Shown: positions 33,536-41,149 of the stretch, piece after piece | Layout of the letters: every line of letters starts with the position of its first letter | Numbering within the stretch: the stretch's first letter is position 1 | Assembly: GCF_002286815.1 (NCBI RefSeq) | Contig: NZ_MUNM01000063.1 | Location: 1 to 64,000 of the forward strand | Length of the DNA stretch: 64,000 nt | Source: Pseudomonas sp. PICF141 | Lineage (GTDB): Bacteria > Pseudomonadota > Gammaproteobacteria > Pseudomonadales > Pseudomonadaceae | Direction: 5' to 3' | Notes under the pieces: model-generated | Told to the model about the DNA's origin: nothing | The model's input: only the letters and a program-made list of their open reading frames with translations | The model's database searches: none | Position numbers and translations under genes: made by a program

Positions 33536-34945
33536 ATGCAACAGCCAGCAAAGGGTTTGAAACGCGGGCTCTCTGCCCGACATATTCGCTTCATGGCACT
33601 GGGGTCGGCGATCGGCACCGGGCTGTTCTACGGCTCTGCCTCGGCCATCCAAATGGCCGGTCCTGCGGTCCTGCTCGCTTACCTGATCGGTGGCGCGGCG
33701 GTGTTCATGGTCATGCGCGCCCTCGGCGAGATGGCGGTGCACAACCCGGTGGCCGGCTCTTTCGGCCAGTACGCCAGCACCTATCTTGGGCCGATGGCGG
33801 GCTTCATCCTCGGTTGGACCTACGCGTTTGAAATGGTCATCGTCGGCATGGCCGACGTCACCGCATTCGGCATTTACATGGGCTTCTGGTTTCCGGAAGT
33901 CGATCGCTGGATCTGGGTCCTGGGCATCGTTTCGGTGGTCGGCGGCTTGAACCTGTGCAACGTCAAAGTCTTTGGCGAAATGGAGTTCTGGCTGTCGCTG
34001 CTCAAGGTCGCGGCCATCGTTGCGATGATCCTGGGTGGCTTCGGCATCATGCTGTTCGGCATCAGTACCGCACCCGGTGCCCAGGCGACCGACATCAGCA
34101 ACCTCTGGAGCCATGGCGGCTTCATGCCCAACGGCGTTGGCGGCCTGATCGCTTCGTTCGCCGTGGTGATGTTTGCGTTCGGCGGCATTGAAATCATCGG
34201 CGTAACGGCTGGTGAGGCCAAAGACCCACAGCGCGTGCTGCCCCGGGCGATCAATGCCGTACCGTTGCGTATTTTGTTGTTCTACGTGCTGACGATGCTG
34301 GTGCTGATGTCGATCTTTCCGTGGCAGCAGATCGGCAGTCAAGGCAGCCCGTTCGTGCAGATTTTCGACAAACTGGGTATCAGCTCGGCGGCGACCATCC
34401 TCAATATCGTGGTGATCTCGGCGGCGGTGTCGGCCATCAACAGTGACATCTTCGGCGCGGGTCGCATGATGTATGGCCTGGCTCAGCAAGGACAAGCCCC
34501 CAAAGGCTTTGCCCGCTTGTCGCGCAATGGTGTGCCGTGGCTGACGGTGGTGGTGATGAGCAGCGCGCTGCTGCTGGGCGTGTTGCTGAACTACCTGATT
34601 CCGGAAAACGTCTTTCTGTTAATCGCCTCCGTTGCGACCTTTGCCACGGTGTGGGTGTGGCTGATGATTCTGTTCACCCAGGTGGCGATGCGTCGTTCCA
34701 TGAGCGCCGAGCAGGTCGCACAACTGAAGTTCCCGGTGCCGTTCTGGCCCTATGCGCCAATGGCGGCGATTGCTTTCATGCTGTTCATTTTCGGCGTGCT
34801 GGGCTATTTCCCGAACACCCAGGCGGCGTTGATCGTCGGCGTGGTCTGGATCGTGTTGCTGGTGCTGGCCTACCTGACGTGGGTGAAACCGGCGGCAGGC
34901 CAGGCCGCATTGGTGGCGCGGGACCCTGATTTTTCTCATCGATAA
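33536..34945 (+). CDS. hutT: Amino-acid permease, probable histidine transporter
   Basis: A 469-residue inner-membrane protein of the amino acid–polyamine–organocation family (AAT/ProY group) with about twelve helices. The conserved N-terminal signature GLSARHIRFMALGSAIGTGL and the FGGIEIIGVTAGEA loop (about residue 215) are present. Sited between hutH2 and hutI, it matches the histidine-specific permease (HutTh) described for the P. fluorescens hut locus. The identity of the substrate is taken from position. hutI begins 16 bases later. Confidence 0.92.
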   Translation: MQQPAKGLKRGLSARHIRFMALGSAIGTGLFYGSASAIQMAGPAVLLAYLIGGAAVFMVMRALGEMAVHNPVAGSFGQYASTYLGPMAGFILGWTYAFEMVIVGMADVTAFGIYMGFWFPEVDRWIWVLGIVSVVGGLNLCNVKVFGEMEFWLSLLKVAAIVAMILGGFGIMLFGISTAPGAQATDISNLWSHGGFMPNGVGGLIASFAVVMFAFGGIEIIGVTAGEAKDPQRVLPRAINAVPLRILLFYVLTMLVLMSIFPWQQIGSQGSPFVQIFDKLGISSAATILNIVVISAAVSAINSDIFGAGRMMYGLAQQGQAPKGFARLSRNGVPWLTVVVMSSALLLGVLLNYLIPENVFLLIASVATFATVWVWLMILFTQVAMRRSMSAEQVAQLKFPVPFWPYAPMAAIAFMLFIFGVLGYFPNTQAALIVGVVWIVLLVLAYLTWVKPAAGQAALVARDPDFSHR

Positions 34946-34961
34946 CCTAACGGAGGCCAGG

Positions 34962-36167
34962 ATGAAAACGCTCTGGCAACACTGCCACGTCGCAACCATG
35001 GCGCAAGGCGTCTACTCGATCATCGAGGATGCAGCCATCGTGACGTCCGGTGCGCACATTGAGTGGATTGGTCCACGCGGCGAACTGCCGCCGGGCGAAT
35101 ACCCGGCGGTCAATGACCTGAACGGGGCTTGGGTGACACCGGGCCTGATCGACTGCCACACCCACACAGTGTTTGGCGGTAATCGCAGCGGCGAATTCGA
35201 ACAACGACTGCAAGGCGTCAGCTACGCGGAAATAGCAGCGGCCGGCGGCGGTATCGCCAGCACCGTGCGCGCTACCCGCGCCGCCAGCGAAGACGAGTTG
35301 TTCGCCAGCGCCGCCAAGCGTCTGAAAAGCCTGATGCGCGATGGCGTCACCAGCATCGAAATCAAGTCCGGTTATGGCCTGGACCTGGCTAACGAACGCA
35401 AGATGCTTCGGGTCGTTCGTCGTCTCGGCGCCGAACTGCCAGTCAGCGTGCGCAGCACCTGCCTGGCCGCCCACGCTTTGCCGCCGGAATACACAGACCG
35501 CGCCGATGCTTACATCGATCACATCTGCACTGAAATGCTCCCGGCCCTGGCTGCCGAAGGGCTCGTGGATGCAGTGGACGCTTTCTGTGAATACCTGGGG
35601 TTTTCGCCGGAACAGGTCGAACGGGTTTTCGTCGCCGCGCAGAACCTCGGCTTGCCGGTGAAACTGCACGCCGAGCAATTGTCGTCGCTGCACGGTTCGA
35701 GCCTGGCGGCGCGTTACCACGCATTGTCCGCCGATCATCTGGAATTCATGACCGAAGACGACGCCATCGCCATGGCCAAGTCCGGCACGGTCGCGGTGTT
35801 GTTGCCCGGTGCGTTCTACTTCCTTCGGGAAACCCAATTGCCGCCGATGGAAGCCCTGCGCAAACACGGCGTAAAAATCGCCATCGCCAGCGACCTCAAT
35901 CCGGGCACTTCGCCAGCGCTGTCGTTGCGCTTGATGCTGAACATGGCCTGCACCTGTTTGCGCATGACCCCGGAAGAGGCCCTGGCTGGCGCGACGATTC
36001 ATGCCGCCACCGCGCTGGGCATGGCCGAGACTCATGGTTCGCTGGAAGCCGGCAAAGTCGCAGACTTCGTCGCCTGGCAGATTGATCGACCCGCCGACCT
36101 GTCGTACTGGCTGGGCGGCGACCTGGAAAAACGCGTCGTGCGTCACGGCGTCGAAACGAGCGTTTAG
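34962..36167 (+). CDS. hutI: Imidazolonepropionase
   Basis: A 401-residue metal-dependent amidohydrolase that opens imidazolone-propionate to N-formimino-L-glutamate, third step of the pathway. The metal motif CHTHTVFGGNRSGEF lies near residue 65; KLHAEQLSSLHG and IASDLNPGTSP provide the remaining ligands. Length and order fit the family. GGAGG is seven bases before the ATG. hutG begins ten bases after the stop. Confidence 0.97.
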   Translation: MKTLWQHCHVATMAQGVYSIIEDAAIVTSGAHIEWIGPRGELPPGEYPAVNDLNGAWVTPGLIDCHTHTVFGGNRSGEFEQRLQGVSYAEIAAAGGGIASTVRATRAASEDELFASAAKRLKSLMRDGVTSIEIKSGYGLDLANERKMLRVVRRLGAELPVSVRSTCLAAHALPPEYTDRADAYIDHICTEMLPALAAEGLVDAVDAFCEYLGFSPEQVERVFVAAQNLGLPVKLHAEQLSSLHGSSLAARYHALSADHLEFMTEDDAIAMAKSGTVAVLLPGAFYFLRETQLPPMEALRKHGVKIAIASDLNPGTSPALSLRLMLNMACTCLRMTPEEALAGATIHAATALGMAETHGSLEAGKVADFVAWQIDRPADLSYWLGGDLEKRVVRHGVETSV

Positions 36168-36177
36168 GAGAGTGGTT

Positions 36178-36981
36178 GTGGATAAGGTTCTGAACTTCAA
36201 ACAAGGCCGCGTGCCGCTGCTGATCAGCATGCCCCACGCCGGCTTGCGTCTGACCCCGGCAGTCGAAGCCGGGTTGATCCCCGACGCGAAAAGCCTGCCC
36301 GATACCGACTGGCACATCCCCCGGCTTTACGAATTCGCCGCCGAACTGGGCGCCAGCACCCTGGCCGCCGAGTACTCGCGGTTTGTCATCGACCTGAACC
36401 GACCGTCCGACGACAAGCCTTTATATGTCGGCGCCACCACTGGTTTGTACCCCGCGACGCTGTTCGACGGCATTCCATTGTTTCGCGAAGGGCTGGAACC
36501 ATCGGCTGCCGAACGGGCGACTTATCTGGAACACATCTGGACGCCGTATCACCGCACCTTGCAGGAAGAACTGGCGCGGCTGAAAGCCGAATTCGGCTAC
36601 GCGCTGCTGTTCGATGCACACTCGATCCGCTCGATCATTCCGCACCTGTTCGACGGCAAGCTGCCGGACTTCAACCTCGGCACCTTCAATGGCGCCAGTT
36701 GCGATCCCCGGTTGGCCACTCAACTGGAAGCCGTCTGCGCACGGCATGGCGATTACAGCCATGTGCTGAACGGTCGCTTCAAGGGCGGTCACATCACCCG
36801 GCATTACGGCAACCCGGCCGAGAACATCCACGCTGTGCAACTGGAGTTGGGTCAGTGCACGTACATGGAAGAGTTCGAGCCGTTCCGCTATCGCCCGGAC
36901 CTGGCGGCGCCGACGCAAGTGGTGCTCAGGGAATTGCTGCAAGGGCTGCTGGCGTGGGGGCAACAACGTTACAAAGCATAA
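36178..36981 (+). CDS. hutG: N-formylglutamate deformylase (amidohydrolase)
   Basis: A 267-residue enzyme that hydrolyses N-formylglutamate to glutamate and formate, the last step, giving the carbon and nitrogen to central metabolism. The FGase family motifs are visible: LLISMPHAG near residue 12, DTDWHIPRLYEF, VIDLNRPSDD and LLFDAHSIRS. The start is GTG at 36178, seven bases after AGGAG; ATG codons of the open frame far upstream lie inside hutI and are not used. It closes the hut operon; a composite REP region follows. Confidence 0.96.
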   Translation: MDKVLNFKQGRVPLLISMPHAGLRLTPAVEAGLIPDAKSLPDTDWHIPRLYEFAAELGASTLAAEYSRFVIDLNRPSDDKPLYVGATTGLYPATLFDGIPLFREGLEPSAAERATYLEHIWTPYHRTLQEELARLKAEFGYALLFDAHSIRSIIPHLFDGKLPDFNLGTFNGASCDPRLATQLEAVCARHGDYSHVLNGRFKGGHITRHYGNPAENIHAVQLELGQCTYMEEFEPFRYRPDLAAPTQVVLRELLQGLLAWGQQRYKA

Positions 36982-36982
36982 G

Positions 36983-37014
36983 ATCAAAAGATCGCAGCCT
37001 GCGGCAGCTCCTAC
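36983..37014. repeat. Single REP unit, family C
   Basis: One arm only (AAAGATCGCAGCCTGCGGCA and CTCCTAC) without its inverted partner. It runs directly into a family-B doublet, so one element has probably inserted beside or into the other. Confidence 0.7.
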
Positions 37015-37118
37015 TGATCGTTCCCACGCTCCGCGTGGGAATGCCTCCAGGGACGCTCCGCGTCCAGTGACGCGGAGCGTCACGGGCTGCATTCTCACGC
37101 AGAGCATGGGAACGATCG
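37015..37118. repeat. REP doublet, family B
   Basis: Arms TGATCGTTCCCACGCTCCGC and complement, with an inner GGACGCTCCGCGTCC palindrome. It follows the single family-C unit after hutG. Confidence 0.82.
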
Positions 37119-37254
37119 ATTGAGACAGTCGCCACCGTGCAAAACACGGTCGCTACAGTTCGCTTTTACCCTCTCGACGCTGCGTAATGTTCCGGGCACG
37201 GTGCACAAAGACACCGGCCCGACAATAATCCGCTGCCGTACGAGAACCTTCCCA

Positions 37255-38202
37255 ATGAAAAGACTGTTCACCCGCTGTCTCTCAATCCTCTGCGGCACGA
37301 CTATTCTGAGCACCAGCGTTCTGGCCAGTGACGACCCGTCCTGCAAGACCGTACGCATGGGCGTGGTCAACTGGACCGACGTCATCGCCACCAGCGGCAT
37401 GGCCGATGTGTTGCTCAATGACCTTGGCTACGAAAGCAGGCAAACCAGCGCCGTGCAGCAAATCATCTTCGCCGGCATCCGCGACAAGCGCCTGGACATC
37501 TTCCTTGGTTACTGGAAGCCGGCGATGGATAAGAACATCGCCCCGTTCGTGGCCGCCAATCAAGTGAAGGTCATGGAAAAACCGAGCCTGGCCGACGCCC
37601 AGGCGACGCTTGCGGTTCCTGACTACGTGGCCGCGGCAGGTTTGAAAACCTTCAGTGATATCGAGAAATTCAAAGACCGCCTCGGCGGCAAGATCTACGG
37701 CATCGAGCCGGGCAGCGGCGCCAACACCACGATCAAAACCATGATCGAGACCAATCACTTTGGCTTGAAGGACTTCAAGCTCATCGAATCCGGTGAGGCT
37801 GGCATGCTTGCCGCCGTTCAGCGGGCGGTCAATCGCAAGGAGTTCGTGGTGTTCGTCGGCTGGACCCCGCATCCGATGAACATCAACATGAACGTCACTT
37901 ACCTGACCGGTAGCGAAGACGTCTATGGCCCGAACGAGGGCGCGGCGACCGTCTCCACCGTGACGGCACCCGACTACGCCGAGCGCTGCCCGAACGTGAA
38001 CCGCTTGCTGGCCAACCTGACCTTCACCGCTGCCCAGGAAAGCCAGTTGATGGTGCCGATCATGGAGCGCAAGACGCCACAGGATGTCGCCAGGCAATGG
38101 CTGCGTGATCATCCTGAAGATCTTCAGCGCTGGCTGGCAGGTGTCAGCAGTTTTGATGGCAAGGACGGTGTGGCTACCGTTCAGGCTCGTTTGAAGAACT
38201 GA
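37255..38202 (+). CDS. Orphan quaternary-amine ABC substrate-binding protein
   Basis: A 315-residue periplasmic binding protein of the OpuAC/ChoX class, with a signal peptide cut near VLAS (residue 24). The pocket features are those of choline, carnitine or betaine binders: VNWTDVIATSG, FLGYWKPAMD (about residue 85) and VGWTPHPMNINM (about residue 203). No permease or ATPase lies beside it, so it may deliver ligand to a core transporter encoded elsewhere, as the CbcXWV-type systems do with separate binding proteins. The ATG at 37255 is chosen for the signal peptide. It is separated from hutG by REP elements and is probably not part of the hut operon. Confidence 0.88.
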   Translation: MKRLFTRCLSILCGTTILSTSVLASDDPSCKTVRMGVVNWTDVIATSGMADVLLNDLGYESRQTSAVQQIIFAGIRDKRLDIFLGYWKPAMDKNIAPFVAANQVKVMEKPSLADAQATLAVPDYVAAAGLKTFSDIEKFKDRLGGKIYGIEPGSGANTTIKTMIETNHFGLKDFKLIESGEAGMLAAVQRAVNRKEFVVFVGWTPHPMNINMNVTYLTGSEDVYGPNEGAATVSTVTAPDYAERCPNVNRLLANLTFTAAQESQLMVPIMERKTPQDVARQWLRDHPEDLQRWLAGVSSFDGKDGVATVQARLKN

Positions 38203-38242
38203 CTGGTCGAGCGGGATCACTTTGGCGAGGGGGGCGCAGAAC

Positions 38243-38334
38243 TTGTGGGAGCGTGGCTTGCCCGCGAAGAACGATGACGCGTAATACCTGAAAAACCGCG
38301 GTGCATTCTTCGCGGGCAAGCCACGCTCCCACGG
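38243..38334. repeat. REP doublet (REPIN-like), family A
   Basis: Inverted relative to the copies at 26 and 47785 but with nearly the same spacer. It lies between the binding-protein gene and the esterase gene. Confidence 0.85.
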
Positions 38335-38387
38335 GACTTGCATCGTTCAAATTTTTTGATTCCCTCTATTTGGCTGGCTGCAGGCTC

Positions 38388-39317
38388 ATGGCTCCTTATC
38401 CACTCTCTGAACAGATGGCGGCTTTCGTCGAGAAAACCCTCAGCTTCAACAGCACCGACAGCAGCCCCGCCGGTTTGCGTCAGGCCTACAACGACATGTG
38501 TCGGGCGTTTACCCCGCCTTGTCCCGCAGGGCTTGAGGTGGTCGATTTCGAGTTGGCAGGCGTAGCTCTGCGCTCCTGGCAACCCTCGGTCCCGCCACCG
38601 ACCAACGGTTGGCCGTGCATCGTGTACCTGCACGGCGGTGGTTGGGTGGTGGGGGATCTGGACTCCCACGCCTTCATCTGTGCCGAACTGGCGTCGGTGC
38701 TCGGTGCGCTGGTGATCGCCGTCGATTATCGGTTGGCGCCGGAGCACCCATTTCCAGCGGCGTTCGATGACTGCCTGAGTGTCTGGCGCGCTTTGCGCAC
38801 AGGACCGTTTCGGCTCGATCCTGCGCATACCTTGGTGGCAGGCGACAGCGCTGGCGGCAACCTTGCTGCTGCGTTGTGCCTGGCTTTACGCGATGCCGGT
38901 GAGCCGATGCCGTGCGCGCAAGTTCTTATCTATCCGGGGCTGGGTGGCGATCACCGATTGCCGTCGCGCAGCGAATGCGCCGATGCGCCTTTGCTCGGCA
39001 GCAGTGATCTGGAGTGTTATCACGGGTTGTATTTAGGCGGTATCCGCCAACCGGGTGCCTATGCGATGCCCTTGCTTGCCGACGATTTCAGCGGTCTGCC
39101 TCCGGCGTTGATCGCCGTGGCGCAGTTCGACCCTCTGCGCGATGACGGCGTGCTTTACGCCGAGCGACTCAACGCGGCAGGTGTGGGCGCAAGGCTTTAT
39201 TACGGGGAAGGGCTGGTTCACGGCTGTTTGCGGGCGCGGGGGCAGGTCATCGAGGTCGACCGGCTCTATGAAACCCTGCTCGGCTATGTGGCTGAGACGA
39301 CGGCTGACAAACTCTGA
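38388..39317 (+). CDS. Alpha/beta hydrolase, hormone-sensitive-lipase family
   Basis: A 309-residue predicted carboxylesterase. The HSL-type oxyanion motif HGGGW is at about residue 83, the nucleophile elbow GDSAGGN at about 155, and the later Asp (AQFDPLRDDG) and His (GLVHGCL) complete a triad. No signal peptide, so cytoplasmic. Short-chain esters are the usual substrates in this family; the natural one is unknown. The ATG at 38388 is preferred; the frame runs further into the REP element upstream. It stands alone between REP elements and pip. Confidence 0.85.
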   Translation: MAPYPLSEQMAAFVEKTLSFNSTDSSPAGLRQAYNDMCRAFTPPCPAGLEVVDFELAGVALRSWQPSVPPPTNGWPCIVYLHGGGWVVGDLDSHAFICAELASVLGALVIAVDYRLAPEHPFPAAFDDCLSVWRALRTGPFRLDPAHTLVAGDSAGGNLAAALCLALRDAGEPMPCAQVLIYPGLGGDHRLPSRSECADAPLLGSSDLECYHGLYLGGIRQPGAYAMPLLADDFSGLPPALIAVAQFDPLRDDGVLYAERLNAAGVGARLYYGEGLVHGCLRARGQVIEVDRLYETLLGYVAETTADKL

Positions 39318-39422
39318 CGCTGCAAGGGACATGCTCATTGACGTAATTCGGGTTTATGATGCCGGACGGCAGAATAAAAGAAGTCCCCCCAGGGATGACC
39401 TCGACCCCTTACGGAGCGCGCA

Positions 39423-40394
39423 ATGCAGACTTTGTACCCGCAGATCAAACCCCACGCCCGGCACGATCTGGCCGTCGATAAAACCCACACGCTGTATGTC
39501 GACGAAAGCGGTTCGCCGGAAGGGTTGCCGGTGGTGTTCATCCACGGCGGCCCCGGCGCCGGGTGTGATGCCCAGAGCCGCCGGTATTTTGATCCGAACC
39601 TGTATCGCATTGTCACCTTTGACCAGCGTGGTTGCGGTCGCTCCACGCCCCACGCCAGCCTGGAAAACAACACCACCTGGGATCTGGTCGCCGATCTGGA
39701 GCGGATTCGCAAGCACCTGGGCATCGACAAATGGCTGCTGTTCGGAGGCTCTTGGGGTTCGACACTGGCTTTGGCCTACGCACAAACCCACCCGGAGCGC
39801 GTGCACGGTTTGATTCTGCGTGGGATTTTTCTCTGCCGTCCCCAGGAAATCGAATGGTTCTACCAATGTGGCGCCAGTCGTCTGTTTCCCGATTACTGGC
39901 AGGACTACATCGCACCGATCCCCCAGGACGAACGCCATGACTTACTGTCGGCGTTCCACAAGCGTCTGGTCGGCAACGATCAGATCGCCCAGATGCATGC
40001 GGCCAAGGCCTGGTCCATGTGGGAGGGGCGCACTGCGACCCTGCGGCCGAATCCGCTGGTGGTCGACCGCTTCTCCGAGCCTCAGCGTGCGCTGTCCATC
40101 GCCCGTATCGAGTGCCACTACTTCACCAACAATGCTTTCCTGGAGCCTAACCAGCTGATTCGCGACATGGCCAAGATCGCCCATCTGCCGGGCATCATCG
40201 TTCATGGTCGCTACGACGTGATTTGTCCGTTGGACAATGCCTGGGAACTGCATCAAGCCTGGCCGAACAGTGAATTGCAGGTAATTCGCGACGCCGGCCA
40301 TGCGGCATCCGAAACAGGTATCACGGATGCCTTGGTACGCGCCGCCGATCTGATGGCCCGTCGTATGCTCGACTTGTCGCCTGACGAAGCATGA
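39423..40394 (+). CDS. pip: Proline iminopeptidase
   Basis: A 323-residue cytoplasmic serine peptidase (S33) that removes N-terminal proline from small peptides. Motifs are HGGPGAGCD (oxyanion hole, about residue 40), DQRGCGRS and the nucleophile elbow GGSWGSTLAL (about 110); His in DAGHAAS and Asp in GRYDVICP complete the triad. Length fits the family. The stop overlaps the dtd start by four bases, so the pair is co-translated. Confidence 0.95.
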   Translation: MQTLYPQIKPHARHDLAVDKTHTLYVDESGSPEGLPVVFIHGGPGAGCDAQSRRYFDPNLYRIVTFDQRGCGRSTPHASLENNTTWDLVADLERIRKHLGIDKWLLFGGSWGSTLALAYAQTHPERVHGLILRGIFLCRPQEIEWFYQCGASRLFPDYWQDYIAPIPQDERHDLLSAFHKRLVGNDQIAQMHAAKAWSMWEGRTATLRPNPLVVDRFSEPQRALSIARIECHYFTNNAFLEPNQLIRDMAKIAHLPGIIVHGRYDVICPLDNAWELHQAWPNSELQVIRDAGHAASETGITDALVRAADLMARRMLDLSPDEA

Positions 40395-40828
40395 AGGGCC
40401 TGCTACAACGCGTGCGAGGCGCGCGAGTCGAGGTTGCGGGAGAGGTGGTTGGCGCGATAGATCAGGGGTTGCTGGTGCTGGTCGCCGTCGAGCCCGACGA
40501 TACTCGGGCCAGCGCCGACAAACTTCTGCACAAACTGCTTAACTATCGAGTATTCAATGACGCCGAGGGCAAGATGAACCTGTCCTTGGCGGATGTAGGC
40601 GGCGGGTTGCTGTTGGTCTCGCAGTTCACCTTGGCCGCTGACACCAAAAACGGGTTGCGCCCAAGTTTTTCGACTGCGGCTCCTCCAGCTTTGGGTGAGG
40701 AGCTGTTCGACTATCTGACCGGTAAAGCGAAACAGATGCATGGCACTGTGGCATCAGGTAGATTCGGCGCGGATATGCAGGTGCACCTGGTCAATGATGG
40801 CCCGGTAACCTTCCTGTTGCAGACGTGA
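40391..40828 (+). CDS. dtd: D-aminoacyl-tRNA deacylase
   Basis: A 145-residue homodimeric enzyme that hydrolyses D-aminoacyl-tRNA (and glycyl-tRNA-Ala), keeping D-residues out of protein. The family start MKGLLQRVRGARVEV, the SQFTLAADTKNGLRPSF active-site motif (about residues 77–93) and the cross-subunit Gly-cisPro element NDGPVT near the end are present. It is coupled to pip, an arrangement frequent in proteobacteria. Confidence 0.96.
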   Translation: MKGLLQRVRGARVEVAGEVVGAIDQGLLVLVAVEPDDTRASADKLLHKLLNYRVFNDAEGKMNLSLADVGGGLLLVSQFTLAADTKNGLRPSFSTAAPPALGEELFDYLTGKAKQMHGTVASGRFGADMQVHLVNDGPVTFLLQT

Positions 40829-41035
40829 AAGCGCTTGAAACATCTTTTTAAGGGTATTTCAGCTGAAAACGGGGACTTTTCCCGATAAATACTTGGTTCC
40901 CCCTGATGCGTTGTAACGCGGCCTGCTAGATAATCGCGCGCTACGGGGATCAGCGTTCGTTGGTCCGTTTTGACTTAGGTAGAGACTTGTCCGGTACCTG
41001 TTGGGGAATCATTTTGCCCCATAGGAGTCGGAACA
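40829..41035. other. Non-coding interval before the opgG leader ORF
   Basis: No gene is recognisable. A short hairpin (GGGG / CCCC, 41003–41020) stands just before the ribosome site of the leader ORF. A GATAAT-like hexamer near 40930 could be a -10 box, but no -35 at proper spacing supports it. Confidence 0.5.
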
Positions 41036-41107
41036 ATGCTCGCCAACTTGGCAAGAGTCGTTCGCAGGGTCGGTTTTTTTCCACCGCACACCGTGCTGGC
41101 ACTTTAA
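41036..41107 (+). CDS. Small leader ORF upstream of opgG
   Basis: A 23-codon frame (MLANLARVVRRVGFFPPHTV, then three residues) preceded at eight bases by AGGAG, a better ribosome site than that of opgG itself. It ends 42 bases before the opgG GTG. The peptide is basic and hydrophobic, with an RR and PP pair. It could be a regulatory leader peptide or an unannotated small protein; nothing here proves translation. Confidence 0.45.
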   Translation: MLANLARVVRRVGFFPPHTVLAL

Positions 41108-41149
41108 CTGGCCGTTGGTTTTTTGATCTGTTTTCGGCGAGGGTTGCTC

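Noticed and set aside
41096..41111. Possible sigma-54 promoter (TGGCACTTTAACTGGC) upstream of opgG
   Set aside because: The -24 part is good, but the -12 part lacks the required GC dinucleotide at the right position.
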